From: JBGSOV01 sp041738935
Lineage (GTDB): Bacteria; Patescibacteriota; Gracilibacteria; CAIRYL01; GCA-016699755
Length of the DNA: 64,000 nt
NCBI GenBank assembly: GCA_041738935.1
Contig: JBGSOV010000021.1
Coordinates: forward strand, 248,001 to 312,000
Direction: 5' to 3'
Made by a program: the position numbers and the translations under genes. Below the pieces are notes generated by a model. That model searched no databases. It saw only the letters and a program-made list of their open reading frames with translations, and was not told the DNA's origin. Below are positions 34,194-41,826 of the stretch, piece after piece; position 1 is the first letter of the stretch; each line of letters begins with the position of its first letter.

Positions 34194-34526
34194 TTATTTG
34201 TTTCTTTGAGAATCTTCCGCAAGCAGCTCTTCAATCCGGCGGGTAGATTTTGCCGCTATATCAATAATAAAAATCAGTCTTGGTGTGCGCTTTTGCGTAA
34301 AAACCGTGGCGATTTCGCGCATAAAAATACCAGACATGGCACTCAATTTGGTAATGAGTTTCGAACTTTGGTGCTCAGAGTGCACATAAACACGTGCTTC
34401 ACTAAGATCTGGCGCAACGCGAACTTCGGCGATAGTAATAAGTCCAAACTGAGATTCGAGCGGAATCAGCTGCATCGCCAACGCGCGATGGATAATACTG
34501 CCAATTTTTTGGGTTCTTGTGCTGAT
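34194..34526 (-). CDS. rbfA: Ribosome-binding factor A, start codon uncertain
   Basis: The protein shows the RbfA KH-like fold: GLITIAEVRVAPDLSEARVY, the helix KLITKLSAMSGIFMREIA and the RTPRLIFIID strand. It binds 16S rRNA near helix 1 during 30S maturation, especially in the cold. With canonical starts the protein begins at TTG 34481 and lacks the first helix of the family. The frame continues upstream without ATG, GTG or TTG to a TAG at 34533-34535, and encodes STRTQKIGSIIHRALAMQL after an ATC at 34526, a very good RbfA N-terminus. I therefore annotate ATC as the probable start. It is divergent from fmt. Confidence 0.8.
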   Translation of the reverse strand: MSTRTQKIGSIIHRALAMQLIPLESQFGLITIAEVRVAPDLSEARVYVHSEHQSSKLITKLSAMSGIFMREIATVFTQKRTPRLIFIIDIAAKSTRRIEELLAEDSQRNK

Positions 34527-34530
34527 ATTC

Positions 34531-34539
34531 TGCTATAAT
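34531..34539 (+). promoter_or_regulatory. Extended -10 promoter for fmt
   Basis: TGcTATAAT at 34531-34539 is a perfect extended -10 element about 40 bases before the fmt ATG at 34579. No good -35 is visible, as is usual with an extended -10. Confidence 0.6.
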
Positions 34540-34578
34540 GACAAGCGTTACTGTAAGTGATTTTCTTATGAAAAACAA

Positions 34579-35499
34579 ATGAAGATTGCAGTTTTTGGCA
34601 CCCCCGCGTTGGCAGCAGATATTTTCGAAGCGATTCGCTTGTCAGGTGAAGGAGAAATCGTAGCAGCAGTGACCATGCCCGACGCTCCCGCTGGCAGAAA
34701 AAACCAACTTACCGCCTCTTCGGTCAAGACGTGGGCGCTAGAGAGAAAAATTCCCGTCTGGCAACCAACAATCGTCGATGCTGCCTTTGCTGAAAAACTA
34801 CAGAATGAGGGAATTGAACTCCTAGTCGTAATCGCCTATGGACGCATTTTTACGAAGGAGTTTTTGGATGCAGCTCCGCCCGCTTGGAATTTGCATCTTT
34901 CGCTGCTGCCGAAATATCGAGGAACTTCGCCGGTGCAAGCGGCAATTCTCGCGGGAGAAAAGGTTTCTGGTGTTACGGTTTTTCGTATTTTCCCAGGTAT
35001 GGATGACGGCCCAATCCTCGGACAAGCAGAATTTTCAATTGTGGACAATCGTGCTGATCAGGTGCACGCAAAAATATTAGCAAATGGTTCTGAGCTCTTG
35101 AATAATTTACTACGAAAAAAACGCCTCAATCAACAAATCGATGAGCGTGAGCAAGCTCATGAGCAAGCTACATTTTGCCAAAAAATCAGCAAAGATAATG
35201 GCAAAATAAATCCCGAAGAAGAATCAGCAGAAAATGTGCTACGCAAAATTCGCGCCTACTATCCGTGGCCATCAGTTTGGTTCGAATGGAATGGCAAACG
35301 AATCAAGCTCCTTGATGCGATTACCCCCTCCTCTGGCGCTGAGGAATCAATAGTGCTTTCTGTTGAACCCGGACACTTTCTCGCCGACAAAAACCATCTC
35401 TATCTCGGTTTTGCCAATGACATTTTGGAAATTACTGAAATCCAACCGGAAGGGAAACGCGTAATGTCAGGAAAAGAATTTGGGAGTGGGCTACAGTAG
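34579..35499 (+). CDS. fmt: Methionyl-tRNA formyltransferase
   Basis: A 306-residue Fmt. It starts MKIAVFGTPALAADIFEAI; the folate/catalytic region reads VVIAYGRI and NLHLSLLPKYRGTSPVQAAI (normally HPSLLPKYRG), with FPGMDDGPIL giving the catalytic Asp. The C-terminal tRNA-binding domain starts near 205. It formylates initiator Met-tRNA. A five-codon ATG frame at 34569 ends just before this start and may be chance. Confidence 0.95.
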   Translation: MKIAVFGTPALAADIFEAIRLSGEGEIVAAVTMPDAPAGRKNQLTASSVKTWALERKIPVWQPTIVDAAFAEKLQNEGIELLVVIAYGRIFTKEFLDAAPPAWNLHLSLLPKYRGTSPVQAAILAGEKVSGVTVFRIFPGMDDGPILGQAEFSIVDNRADQVHAKILANGSELLNNLLRKKRLNQQIDEREQAHEQATFCQKISKDNGKINPEEESAENVLRKIRAYYPWPSVWFEWNGKRIKLLDAITPSSGAEESIVLSVEPGHFLADKNHLYLGFANDILEITEIQPEGKRVMSGKEFGSGLQ

Positions 35500-35522
35500 G
35501 GATTCATTTTTCTCTTTTTGAG

Positions 35523-36029
35523 ATGTCAAAAGCTTACATCGTTTGTGGCAGTCCTGGTGCTGGAAAAACAACTTATGCAAAAAGCCTTGCTCGCAAGTAT
35601 CAGGCAATATTGCTCGATATCGATACAGTAACCGAAAAAATGGTAAAGGCAGGAATGAAAGCTGCCGACCATGATTCCGATGATCGCGATAGTTCTTTCT
35701 TTAAAGAGCACTTTAGGGATCCAATCTATTCAACGCTTTTTACAATTGCTCATGAAAACCTGCCCTGGACTGATGTTGTCATTGTTGGTCCATTTACGCG
35801 CGAACTAAGGAATAGATTTTGGATTGAGAAATTACAGACAACGCTAGAAGCAGAGACTGAAATTCACTATATTTATTGCCAACCAGAAGTTCGCCGTGGC
35901 CGATTAATACAAAGAGGAAATCCTCGAGACAACGCCAAGCTCGCAGATTGGGAAAATCATATAGAATACTATGGTGACGAGTCGCCACCAGCTTTCCCAC
36001 ATATTTTAGTTGATACTTCAAAAATGTGA
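35523..36029 (+). CDS. P-loop kinase/ATPase (AAA_33 type)
   Basis: A 168-residue single-domain P-loop protein: Walker A GSPGAGKTTYAKSLARKY at 9-26, DIDTVTEKM with the usual Asp of small-molecule kinases, and a basic lid (RRGRLIQRGNPRD) near 130. This resembles the AAA_33/zeta-toxin-like/shikimate kinase superclass. The substrate is unknown; related proteins phosphorylate nucleosides, RNA ends or sugars. It starts 23 bases after fmt. Confidence 0.8.
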   Translation: MSKAYIVCGSPGAGKTTYAKSLARKYQAILLDIDTVTEKMVKAGMKAADHDSDDRDSSFFKEHFRDPIYSTLFTIAHENLPWTDVVIVGPFTRELRNRFWIEKLQTTLEAETEIHYIYCQPEVRRGRLIQRGNPRDNAKLADWENHIEYYGDESPPAFPHILVDTSKM

Positions 36030-36076
36030 GGCTTATGAACCAACAATATCTTGCGACTTACAACTCGTGATCTGTC

Positions 36077-37795
36077 TTAGTACACTACCTTTTGATAACA
36101 CTTTTCACAAAACACCTTTTCTGTTCTTTCCGGAGCATAAGTTGTTTCCATCGGTTTCTGGCAGTTATCACAGTTCCTTTCCCACAATCTCCGTGGATTG
36201 CGTTTTGCCATGCGATGCGCATGGCGGATATCAGGATGATAGTGCGGAATCGACAGGCGCATCTTGCGATAGAATTCGAGTTCTGCCTTTTGAATCTTGA
36301 ATGGCTTGCCACTCTCTTCACATTCGATTGCCCAATTGAGAATATCATCAGGAATATCATCGATACTATCAGGGAGTCTGTTGGCGGGAATCACTTTACT
36401 GACTTGTGGAATCTCAACTTTTTCATCTCGCCATTTCCAACCTTTCGCGAGGACTTCTTCTTTCGTTAATGGAAAGTATTCCTGCGCGACGGTTTCGTTA
36501 TACGCGAAGGGTGAAAGTTCTACCGGGAAAAACTCGCCCCACTCGCACGCATTTTGCCCCCCTGTTAAGGGGGGATTTAGGGGGGTTTGCTTCATTTGCT
36601 CAATAATCTTTGGGACGAGCTCTTCATATTCCTCTTTTGAATATTGTTTGTTGAGAATGCAGTACTGAGCATGACGGAGTCCGATGCAGCCGAAACAGTC
36701 TTTGCAGGAAGCGAGATTGTCGCAGTAATAGAGATTTTGTGAGCGGTTGCAGTAATGGATAAAAGCGCATTGATAGAGTTCGAGAATCGCAAAGACTTCG
36801 TACAAAAGTTCGCAATTGGTAGTAGCGAGGAGACAGTCTTGCATATCGCGTACTTGAAATCCAAAAACGCTACAATTTTTGCAATCCTGAGCATCACCAA
36901 CAGAATCATAACAATTGTGACAGTTATGACATTCTTTCAAGTGGTTCCCCGTCGAATGCTCACAATTCACTTGTAAAGAGCTCCGAACCACCTGACTGAT
37001 TTTAAATTCCTCAAATTGTTTCTCAAATGCATGAAGATGGTCGTGAGAATTGAGTTGTTCGACAATGCGAGCAAATTCTTCCTCTGAAACCGGTTTATTG
37101 AAAACATGATAGGACTTGTTGCGGAGATTTACGCAACCGAGGCAATGGTGACAACCGATGCAATCGAGTATGAATGCGGAGTCGGAACAGTTTTGCGAAT
37201 CTTGTCCGAAGCGGAGATTGTAGCAATTCGAACAGTCCATGCATTCGTACATCAGCTCGCAATCGGTGCAAAGCAGGCTATCGACTGCACTCGTAATATC
37301 GAGTGACCAACCGGAATAATGCATATCTTCACAACGGGCAAAACCCGCGGACAGATAGCAATCCTTACTGTGTGAACAAAACGAATTGTACCTAGAATTT
37401 TCATTATCGATATCTTGATTGAGCGCGCTGCGTGGCACCGCTCGTTGAAGATCGGCGAAGTTTGCAAAAAATGATTTCGAAAAATCAAAATCCCGACCGT
37501 ATTCAAGAGGATTCCACTTGTCCGTCCAATAGACATCATCTTCATAGACTTTGAACGGGGAATCCGGCGCATAGAGCGAAACGATCTGTTTGCCGGAAAA
37601 ATCCGAAGTGCGGACATAGAACTTGCGCTCGTTACGATACGCCCAGCGGCGCTTTTCTCGTTCTTCCGGACACAGTGTCGGTGGTGAAATTTCATAAATT
37701 TTGCCACCGATCTTTGGTGAGACTTTTTGATAAAAAGCCAGATCTTCATCCGTGATCTCAAACTCGGTTCCGGAGGCTTTGCAAATTTGCTTCAT
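36077..37795 (-). CDS. Cysteine-rich repeat protein with zinc ribbons, function unknown
   Basis: A 572-residue protein with 36 cysteines. The N-terminal 45 residues hold a CxAS...CPEE element and the C-terminus a clear zinc ribbon (NCDNC and FCEKC). Between them, about 135-395, a repeated DCxxC pattern occurs every 8-12 residues (ECMDCSNCYNLRFG, DCIGCHHCLGC, ECHNCHNCYD, CKDCFGC), suggesting a beta-solenoid with stacked cysteines. Two halves end alike: GCVNLRNKSYHVFNKPVSEE and GCIGLRHAQYCILNKQYSKE, so the core is duplicated. I believe related unnamed proteins occur in other CPR genomes (memory only). There is no signal peptide, so it is probably cytoplasmic, where reduced cysteines could bind metal. 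A repeat-derived peptide is inserted near 405-413. Confidence 0.7.
   Translation of the reverse strand: MKQICKASGTEFEITDEDLAFYQKVSPKIGGKIYEISPPTLCPEEREKRRWAYRNERKFYVRTSDFSGKQIVSLYAPDSPFKVYEDDVYWTDKWNPLEYGRDFDFSKSFFANFADLQRAVPRSALNQDIDNENSRYNSFCSHSKDCYLSAGFARCEDMHYSGWSLDITSAVDSLLCTDCELMYECMDCSNCYNLRFGQDSQNCSDSAFILDCIGCHHCLGCVNLRNKSYHVFNKPVSEEEFARIVEQLNSHDHLHAFEKQFEEFKISQVVRSSLQVNCEHSTGNHLKECHNCHNCYDSVGDAQDCKNCSVFGFQVRDMQDCLLATTNCELLYEVFAILELYQCAFIHYCNRSQNLYYCDNLASCKDCFGCIGLRHAQYCILNKQYSKEEYEELVPKIIEQMKQTPLNPPLTGGQNACEWGEFFPVELSPFAYNETVAQEYFPLTKEEVLAKGWKWRDEKVEIPQVSKVIPANRLPDSIDDIPDDILNWAIECEESGKPFKIQKAELEFYRKMRLSIPHYHPDIRHAHRMAKRNPRRLWERNCDNCQKPMETTYAPERTEKVFCEKCYQKVVY
36556..36588. repeat. 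G/C-tract palindromic repeat inside a coding region
   Basis: GCCCCCCTGTTAAGGGGGG followed by ATTTAGGGGGG forms a palindrome of C6 and G6 tracts with a third G6 tract. It is read in frame as TPLNPPLTGGQ within the cysteine-rich protein. The same peptide-encoding G/C-tract repeat is known as a dispersed element in other bacteria (e.g. cyanobacteria). It probably inserted between two segments without breaking the frame. Confidence 0.65.
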
Positions 37796-37879
37796 ACCAA
37801 AATAGTAGCATGACTAAAGCGGCCACGCCAAGTTTGGGAGAGCTCCTCTTGTGACTCGAACCTACAACTTACAACTTGA

Positions 37880-38161
37880 CTACTTCTGCCCCTTGGCAAG
37901 TTTACCACCGTGTCCTTTCCATTTACGCGTTGGAGCAAATTCGCCGAGTTTGTGCCCAACCATATTCTCAGAAACAAAAACTGGTGTGTGGATTTTACCG
38001 TTATGGACACCAAAAGTCAGTCCGACAAAATCTGGATGAATCGCACAGTCTCGTGCCCAAGTCTTAATGACCATTTGTTTTGATTCGGATCCCTTAATGC
38101 GCTTTACTTTTATAGCAAGTCGAGGATCAACGTAATAGCCTTTTTTAGCGCTTCGAGTCAT
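37880..38161 (-). CDS. rpsS: 30S ribosomal protein S19
   Basis: The 93-residue S19 has KTWARDCAIHPDFVGLTFGV followed by NGKIHTPVFVSENMVGHKLG and the final RKWKGHGGK. It sits in the 30S head next to S13. It is 15 bases after L2. It is the last gene of this ribosomal run; L22 and S3 should follow but are missing. Confidence 0.97.
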   Translation of the reverse strand: MTRSAKKGYYVDPRLAIKVKRIKGSESKQMVIKTWARDCAIHPDFVGLTFGVHNGKIHTPVFVSENMVGHKLGEFAPTRKWKGHGGKLAKGQK

Positions 38162-38176
38162 AGTTTGGTCAGAAAA

Positions 38177-39013
38177 TTATTTCTTCTTATTGCGACGACG
38201 AATAATAAATCGTCCAGAAGGTTTTTTGGCAGAGCGAGTTTTTTTACCAAGAGCTGGTGCACCCCAAGGAGTTTTTGGTGCTTTCATTCCAATTGGACTA
38301 TGTCCTTCACCACCACCGTGTGGATGATCCACAGGATTCATTGATTTTCCAAGTACCTGTGGGCGGAATCCCATTTTGCGTTTACGACCAGCTTTACCAA
38401 GACGAACATTAGAATGATCTCCATTAGAAACAGTGCCAATCGTTGCATAGCAATTTTTTGGAACGTAGCGCACTTCACCACTCGGCAATTCGATCTGGGC
38501 AAGCGGACCATCAAGAGAAGTGATCTTTGCTGATGTTCCTGCAGAGCGCACCATCTGTGCACCCTTGCCTCGTGTCAATTCGACATCAAAAATTGGATAA
38601 CCAGGGGGAATATTTTGAATTTCAATACGGTTTCCAGTTTGAATCTTCGCTTTTTTGTCACAGACAATTGTATCTCCTTCTTTTGTTCCATCGGGAGCAA
38701 CGATGTAGCGCTTCTCTCCATCAGCATAGACAAGGAGTGCCAAAAAAGCAGTGCGCCCTGGATCATATTCAATTGCGCTCACATTAGCTAGGATACCTGA
38801 TTTATCGGTTCGATCCGAGTCAACCAAGCGAATTTTGCGTTTTACACCACCACCACGATGTCGCACGGTAATATGTCCGTGTGCATTGCGACCAGCTTTA
38901 CTTAAGCGTTTGACAAGTAGAGCTTTCTCGGGCTTTTTTTTGGTAAGGACAGAATAATCAACAACGGTTGCTTTTTGTCCTGCCGTAGAAGAAAAGAGTT
39001 TGCGGATAGCCAT
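38177..39013 (-). CDS. rplB: 50S ribosomal protein L2
   Basis: A full 278-residue L2 with GRNAHGHITVRHRGGGVKRK near 40-60 and the signature MNPVDHPHGGGEGHSPIGMK near the end. L2 is needed for subunit association and peptidyl transfer. Its ATG overlaps the L23 stop by one base. Confidence 0.98.
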   Translation of the reverse strand: MAIRKLFSSTAGQKATVVDYSVLTKKKPEKALLVKRLSKAGRNAHGHITVRHRGGGVKRKIRLVDSDRTDKSGILANVSAIEYDPGRTAFLALLVYADGEKRYIVAPDGTKEGDTIVCDKKAKIQTGNRIEIQNIPPGYPIFDVELTRGKGAQMVRSAGTSAKITSLDGPLAQIELPSGEVRYVPKNCYATIGTVSNGDHSNVRLGKAGRKRKMGFRPQVLGKSMNPVDHPHGGGEGHSPIGMKAPKTPWGAPALGKKTRSAKKPSGRFIIRRRNKKK

Positions 39014-39378
39014 TATGCTGCAGAAGAGACAGATTTTTCAGGCGCTTTTTCAGGCGCTTTTTTTGGAATTTTTTTAGGGGCAGAGGCAGAACCCATCTTG
39101 AGGATATCAAAGCTTTGCCCTTCTTTTAAACAGATGATTGCTTTTTTACGTGGTTTGCGTTTTGGCTGAGGACCGTGCTTGCCACGTACGCGGACTTTGA
39201 GTGGCGTATGGATAATCTTGACGTCAGCAACCTGAGTACCAAAAAACTTTGATACTGCCGACTTAATCTCGGTTTTGGTCGCATCAGGATGGACAAGTAG
39301 AACAACTTGATTATTTTCTGAGTGACGCATTGCTTTTTCCGTCACGACAGGGCCTTGGATGACATGTGACAAATTCAT
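39013..39378 (-). CDS. rplW: 50S ribosomal protein L23
   Basis: A 121-residue L23: the body (VIQGPVVTEKAMRHSENNQV, then VNxI-like VKIIHTPLKVRVRGKHGPQP) is normal, with a Lys/Pro/Ala-rich tail APKKIPKKAPEKAPEKS absent from typical L23. L23 sits at the peptide exit and docks trigger factor and SRP; the tail may be flexible. It overlaps L4 by four bases. Confidence 0.96.
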   Translation of the reverse strand: MNLSHVIQGPVVTEKAMRHSENNQVVLLVHPDATKTEIKSAVSKFFGTQVADVKIIHTPLKVRVRGKHGPQPKRKPRKKAIICLKEGQSFDILKMGSASAPKKIPKKAPEKAPEKSVSSAA

Positions 39379-40007
39379 GATTGTTTGACAAAAATCTCCT
39401 CTGCTTTTGCGATTGCATCTTGCAAAAACACAATACGGTCAGCGCTCATAATATCCTCAATATTGAGGTAATGTGCCGAAATCATTTTGACGCGCTCGAG
39501 ATTACTGATGGATTTTTTGATAACCACATCAGAACTTGCAATCACCACAAGCGTGCGACGATTGCAACCGAGCTTTGTGAGAAGTTCGGCAAAGAGTTTT
39601 GTCTTTGGTGTTTGGGAGTCAAAAGCTTCGAGTGCGATAATTGCGCTTTCACTCGCTTTAACCGAGAGTGCGGAGAAAAGAGCTTTGCGACGCATTTTTT
39701 TGGGCATGCGAATTTCAAAGTTACGCTCTTGAGTTGGTCCAAAAATAACACCTCCTCCTCTCCATTGTGCAGAACGAATCGAACCCTGACGCGCTCGTCC
39801 TGTTCCTTTTTGACGCCATGGTTTGCGTCCTCCTCCTGCGACTTCAGTCTTTGTTTTGGTAGCGACAGTGTTACTGCGTGCGTTTCCCCATTGACGGACA
39901 AGAGCATCATGCATCAAGCCCATATTGACTTCAGCACCAAAGATTTCTTTTGGAAGTGCTACTGTTCCTTTTTTGCTGCCGTCGGATGCGTAGAGATCTG
40001 CTTTCAT
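39375..40007 (-). CDS. rplD: 50S ribosomal protein L4
   Basis: The 210-residue L4 contains the long extension loop region KTEVAGGGRKPWRQKGTGRA that reaches into the exit tunnel and SIRSAQWRGGGVIFGP. In E. coli L4 also represses the S10 operon; here the promoter-to-L3 leader has only a weak stem. It overlaps L3 by four bases. Confidence 0.97.
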   Translation of the reverse strand: MKADLYASDGSKKGTVALPKEIFGAEVNMGLMHDALVRQWGNARSNTVATKTKTEVAGGGRKPWRQKGTGRARQGSIRSAQWRGGGVIFGPTQERNFEIRMPKKMRRKALFSALSVKASESAIIALEAFDSQTPKTKLFAELLTKLGCNRRTLVVIASSDVVIKKSISNLERVKMISAHYLNIEDIMSADRIVFLQDAIAKAEEIFVKQS

Positions 40008-40582
40008 GCTTGTTTCTTAAGATACACAATACTGTTTTTTGCCCCAGGAATCGGGCCTTTGATAGCGATAAGATTACGACTCACATCGACTTTCACCACG
40101 ATGCGATCATGTAAAGTCACTTGGTCTGTACCCATGCGTCCTGCCATTTTGAGTCCTGGTTTAGTACGACCAGGCATTGCACATGCTCCTGTAGAACCAT
40201 GACGAGCATCTTTGGTTCCGTGAGTTATACGAGCAACTTTAAAATTGTAGCGGCGGACTTGCCCTTGAAACCCCTTTCCTTTTGAAACCGATGTTACGGT
40301 AACTTTTTCGCCATCCTCAAACAAATCAGCCTTAATTTCGTCGCCTTTCTTCAAATCCCCTCCTTGTCCGGCAAATTGACAAAGTGTGCGGAACTTCTTC
40401 GTCTTGCGTTCTTTTTTGAGTTTTTCGGCGCCAAGAACAATCGCATCAAGACCATCTTTATCGGTGGTTTTGATTTGACAAATTACATTTGGCTCGCAAA
40501 CAATATATGTGACGGGGACAAAATTTCCCCCTTCTTCAAATATTTGAGCCATGCCGAGTTTTTTTCCAATGATTCCGGGCAC
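40004..40582 (-). CDS. rplC: 50S ribosomal protein L3
   Basis: The 192-residue L3 starts MPGIIGKKLGMAQIFEEGGN and has VTSVSKGKGFQGQVRRYNF and HGTKDARHGSTGACAMPGRT, the conserved loop near the peptidyl transferase centre. It is first in this run: S10, which normally precedes L3, is absent, and a good promoter lies 95 bases upstream. Confidence 0.97.
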   Translation of the reverse strand: MPGIIGKKLGMAQIFEEGGNFVPVTYIVCEPNVICQIKTTDKDGLDAIVLGAEKLKKERKTKKFRTLCQFAGQGGDLKKGDEIKADLFEDGEKVTVTSVSKGKGFQGQVRRYNFKVARITHGTKDARHGSTGACAMPGRTKPGLKMAGRMGTDQVTLHDRIVVKVDVSRNLIAIKGPIPGAKNSIVYLKKQA

Positions 40583-40676
40583 GATGTTTTAAAAAAAGTA
40601 TGAGAGCTTCCGCTGTGCGATTTGAGGCGTCCTTGTGCGGCGGACGATTCGCGGGGAAGATCAAAAACGCCAAGAC

Positions 40677-40705
40677 ATTATCTTCATTTGCCTATCGCGT
40701 GTCAA
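40677..40705 (-). promoter_or_regulatory. Sigma70 promoter for the L3-S19 run
   Basis: On the minus strand TTGACA (40705-40700) and GATAAT (40682-40677) are separated by exactly 17 bases, a near-consensus promoter. It lies directly after the stop of the amidotransferase gene (40721). The roughly 90-base leader before L3 contains a short CGTCC/GGACG hairpin. Confidence 0.75.
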
Positions 40706-40720
40706 GAGATTTTCTGGTAA

Positions 40721-41503
40721 TTATGCTGCTTGTACTTGTTGGCGTGTAATTGGCTGCACTGCAAAGGCTTCAGTGAGTGTATTGGTCATATTTTTCCTAT
40801 TCGTTTCAGGCACATTACTATCAAAACTCGCTTCGGGATGGAATTGTGTGCCCACAACTCGCACATCGCCGTAGGCATCAAATACTCGCATTCCATAATT
40901 AAGATCAGGCGTTGAAGAATGCGCTTCAGGAGCAAGTCTAGCAAATTCTACCGCGTGCAATCCGTCATTACGCTGTGTTTCCTTAAACTCGACATGGTAG
41001 CGATGATAGGCTTTTCCTATGATTTGCGATTTTTCTCCATTTGGAAAATCGATATTTATAAGAGCATCTGTGTCTAGAAATTGTCCGCCTGGATTTTGTC
41101 TAACCTTCATTCCCAAAACTTTTCCCAAAGACTGATGCCCAAGGCAAATACTGAGCATATAGCGAGTTCGATTTTGCTGAGTATTGAGCGAAATAAGTGT
41201 CTCTGCAGTGAGCGAATCCAACTTACGAATCGCTTCTTCGTGCAGCTGATCCGTATCTACTACATTTTGTGGACCGCCAGAAAAAACCACCATTGCTGCT
41301 GCATTGATTCTAGATTGAATCTCGTCTACAGAAAAATCAGCAATGTTTGCTTCTTCAAATTCAACATCTTCTGTTTGTAGCAAATCAGGCGCTAATTCGG
41401 AAATCATGGCGCGAATACGAGTCATGGCTCGCTGCTCCCATCTTTCGCGGTCAAGATTTTTTTGAGCATACGAATTATTCTCAATATAATTACTGACAAT
41501 CAA
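40721..41503 (-). CDS. Class I glutamine amidotransferase-like protein
   Basis: A 260-residue stand-alone GATase1 domain. The nucleophile is Cys120 in MLSICLGHQSLG and the His/Glu pair is at 222/224 in GTQFHPEAS, as in TrpG/PabA/GuaA-type domains, so it should release ammonia from glutamine. No synthase partner is next to it. The start TTG at 41503 is preceded by AAGG at a good distance and overlaps the stop (TGA) of a possible small frame upstream; the strand it begins (KILIVSNY) would be slightly cut. It is followed directly by the ribosomal promoter. Confidence 0.82.
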   Translation of the reverse strand: MIVSNYIENNSYAQKNLDRERWEQRAMTRIRAMISELAPDLLQTEDVEFEEANIADFSVDEIQSRINAAAMVVFSGGPQNVVDTDQLHEEAIRKLDSLTAETLISLNTQQNRTRYMLSICLGHQSLGKVLGMKVRQNPGGQFLDTDALINIDFPNGEKSQIIGKAYHRYHVEFKETQRNDGLHAVEFARLAPEAHSSTPDLNYGMRVFDAYGDVRVVGTQFHPEASFDSNVPETNRKNMTNTLTEAFAVQPITRQQVQAA

Positions 41504-41748
41504 GATTTTTTGCCTTGTGCCGCTGATTTCAGGTGTAGGAGTAATGCAAACGAAACAGAGAAAAGTCCTCTCTTTGGTAATTCTGGAGAGGTAGATTTTT
41601 TATAATGAAAAACAAAATCAGCGCTCTCCGCAAAAAATGCAGCAACATATGGTGCAAAAGACAACCGATGAAGCGTGCGAGAGACGAGCCAAGTTTGCTC
41701 AGAAAAAACATCTGCAATAAACCGCTTTGCTTCAAAGAAGTCAAACAC
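41500..41748 (-). CDS. Possible small protein upstream of the amidotransferase
   Basis: An open minus-strand frame ends in TGA at 41500-41502, overlapping the TTG start of the amidotransferase (TTGA), a pattern of coupled genes. With a GTG start at 41748 it would encode 82 residues (FDFFEAKRFIADVFSEQTWL, end LKSAAQGKKS). I do not recognise it. The interval 41504-41826 otherwise holds only the promoter at 41774, so this frame may be chance. Confidence 0.3.
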   Translation of the reverse strand: MFDFFEAKRFIADVFSEQTWLVSRTLHRLSFAPYVAAFFAESADFVFHYKKSTSPELPKRGLFSVSFALLLHLKSAAQGKKS

Positions 41749-41773
41749 TTTTTGACAACGGTAGGTTGTTGAT

Positions 41774-41802
41774 TTGAGAAATCTCGCAAAAAACAGTACA
41801 AT
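41774..41802 (+). promoter_or_regulatory. Sigma70 promoter for the small membrane protein
   Basis: TTGAGA (41774-41779) and TACAAT (41797-41802) are 17 bases apart. The spacer end and -10 box (GCAAAAAACAGTACAATA) are nearly the same as in the ftsE-like promoter at 57040-57068. Confidence 0.65.
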
Positions 41803-41826
41803 ACTACGAATCGAATATTGGAAAAA

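Noticed and set aside
37796..37879. tRNA-like GGTTCGAGTC and GGAGCTCTCCCA on the minus strand between S19 and the cysteine-rich gene
   Set aside because: No acceptor, D or anticodon stems can be drawn and the T stem does not pair; at best a very old tRNA scrap at an operon break point.
39381..40202. 273-codon plus-strand open frame
   Set aside because: Antisense to rplD and rplC; composition (many Cys, Phe, Arg) is that of a reversed ribosomal gene.
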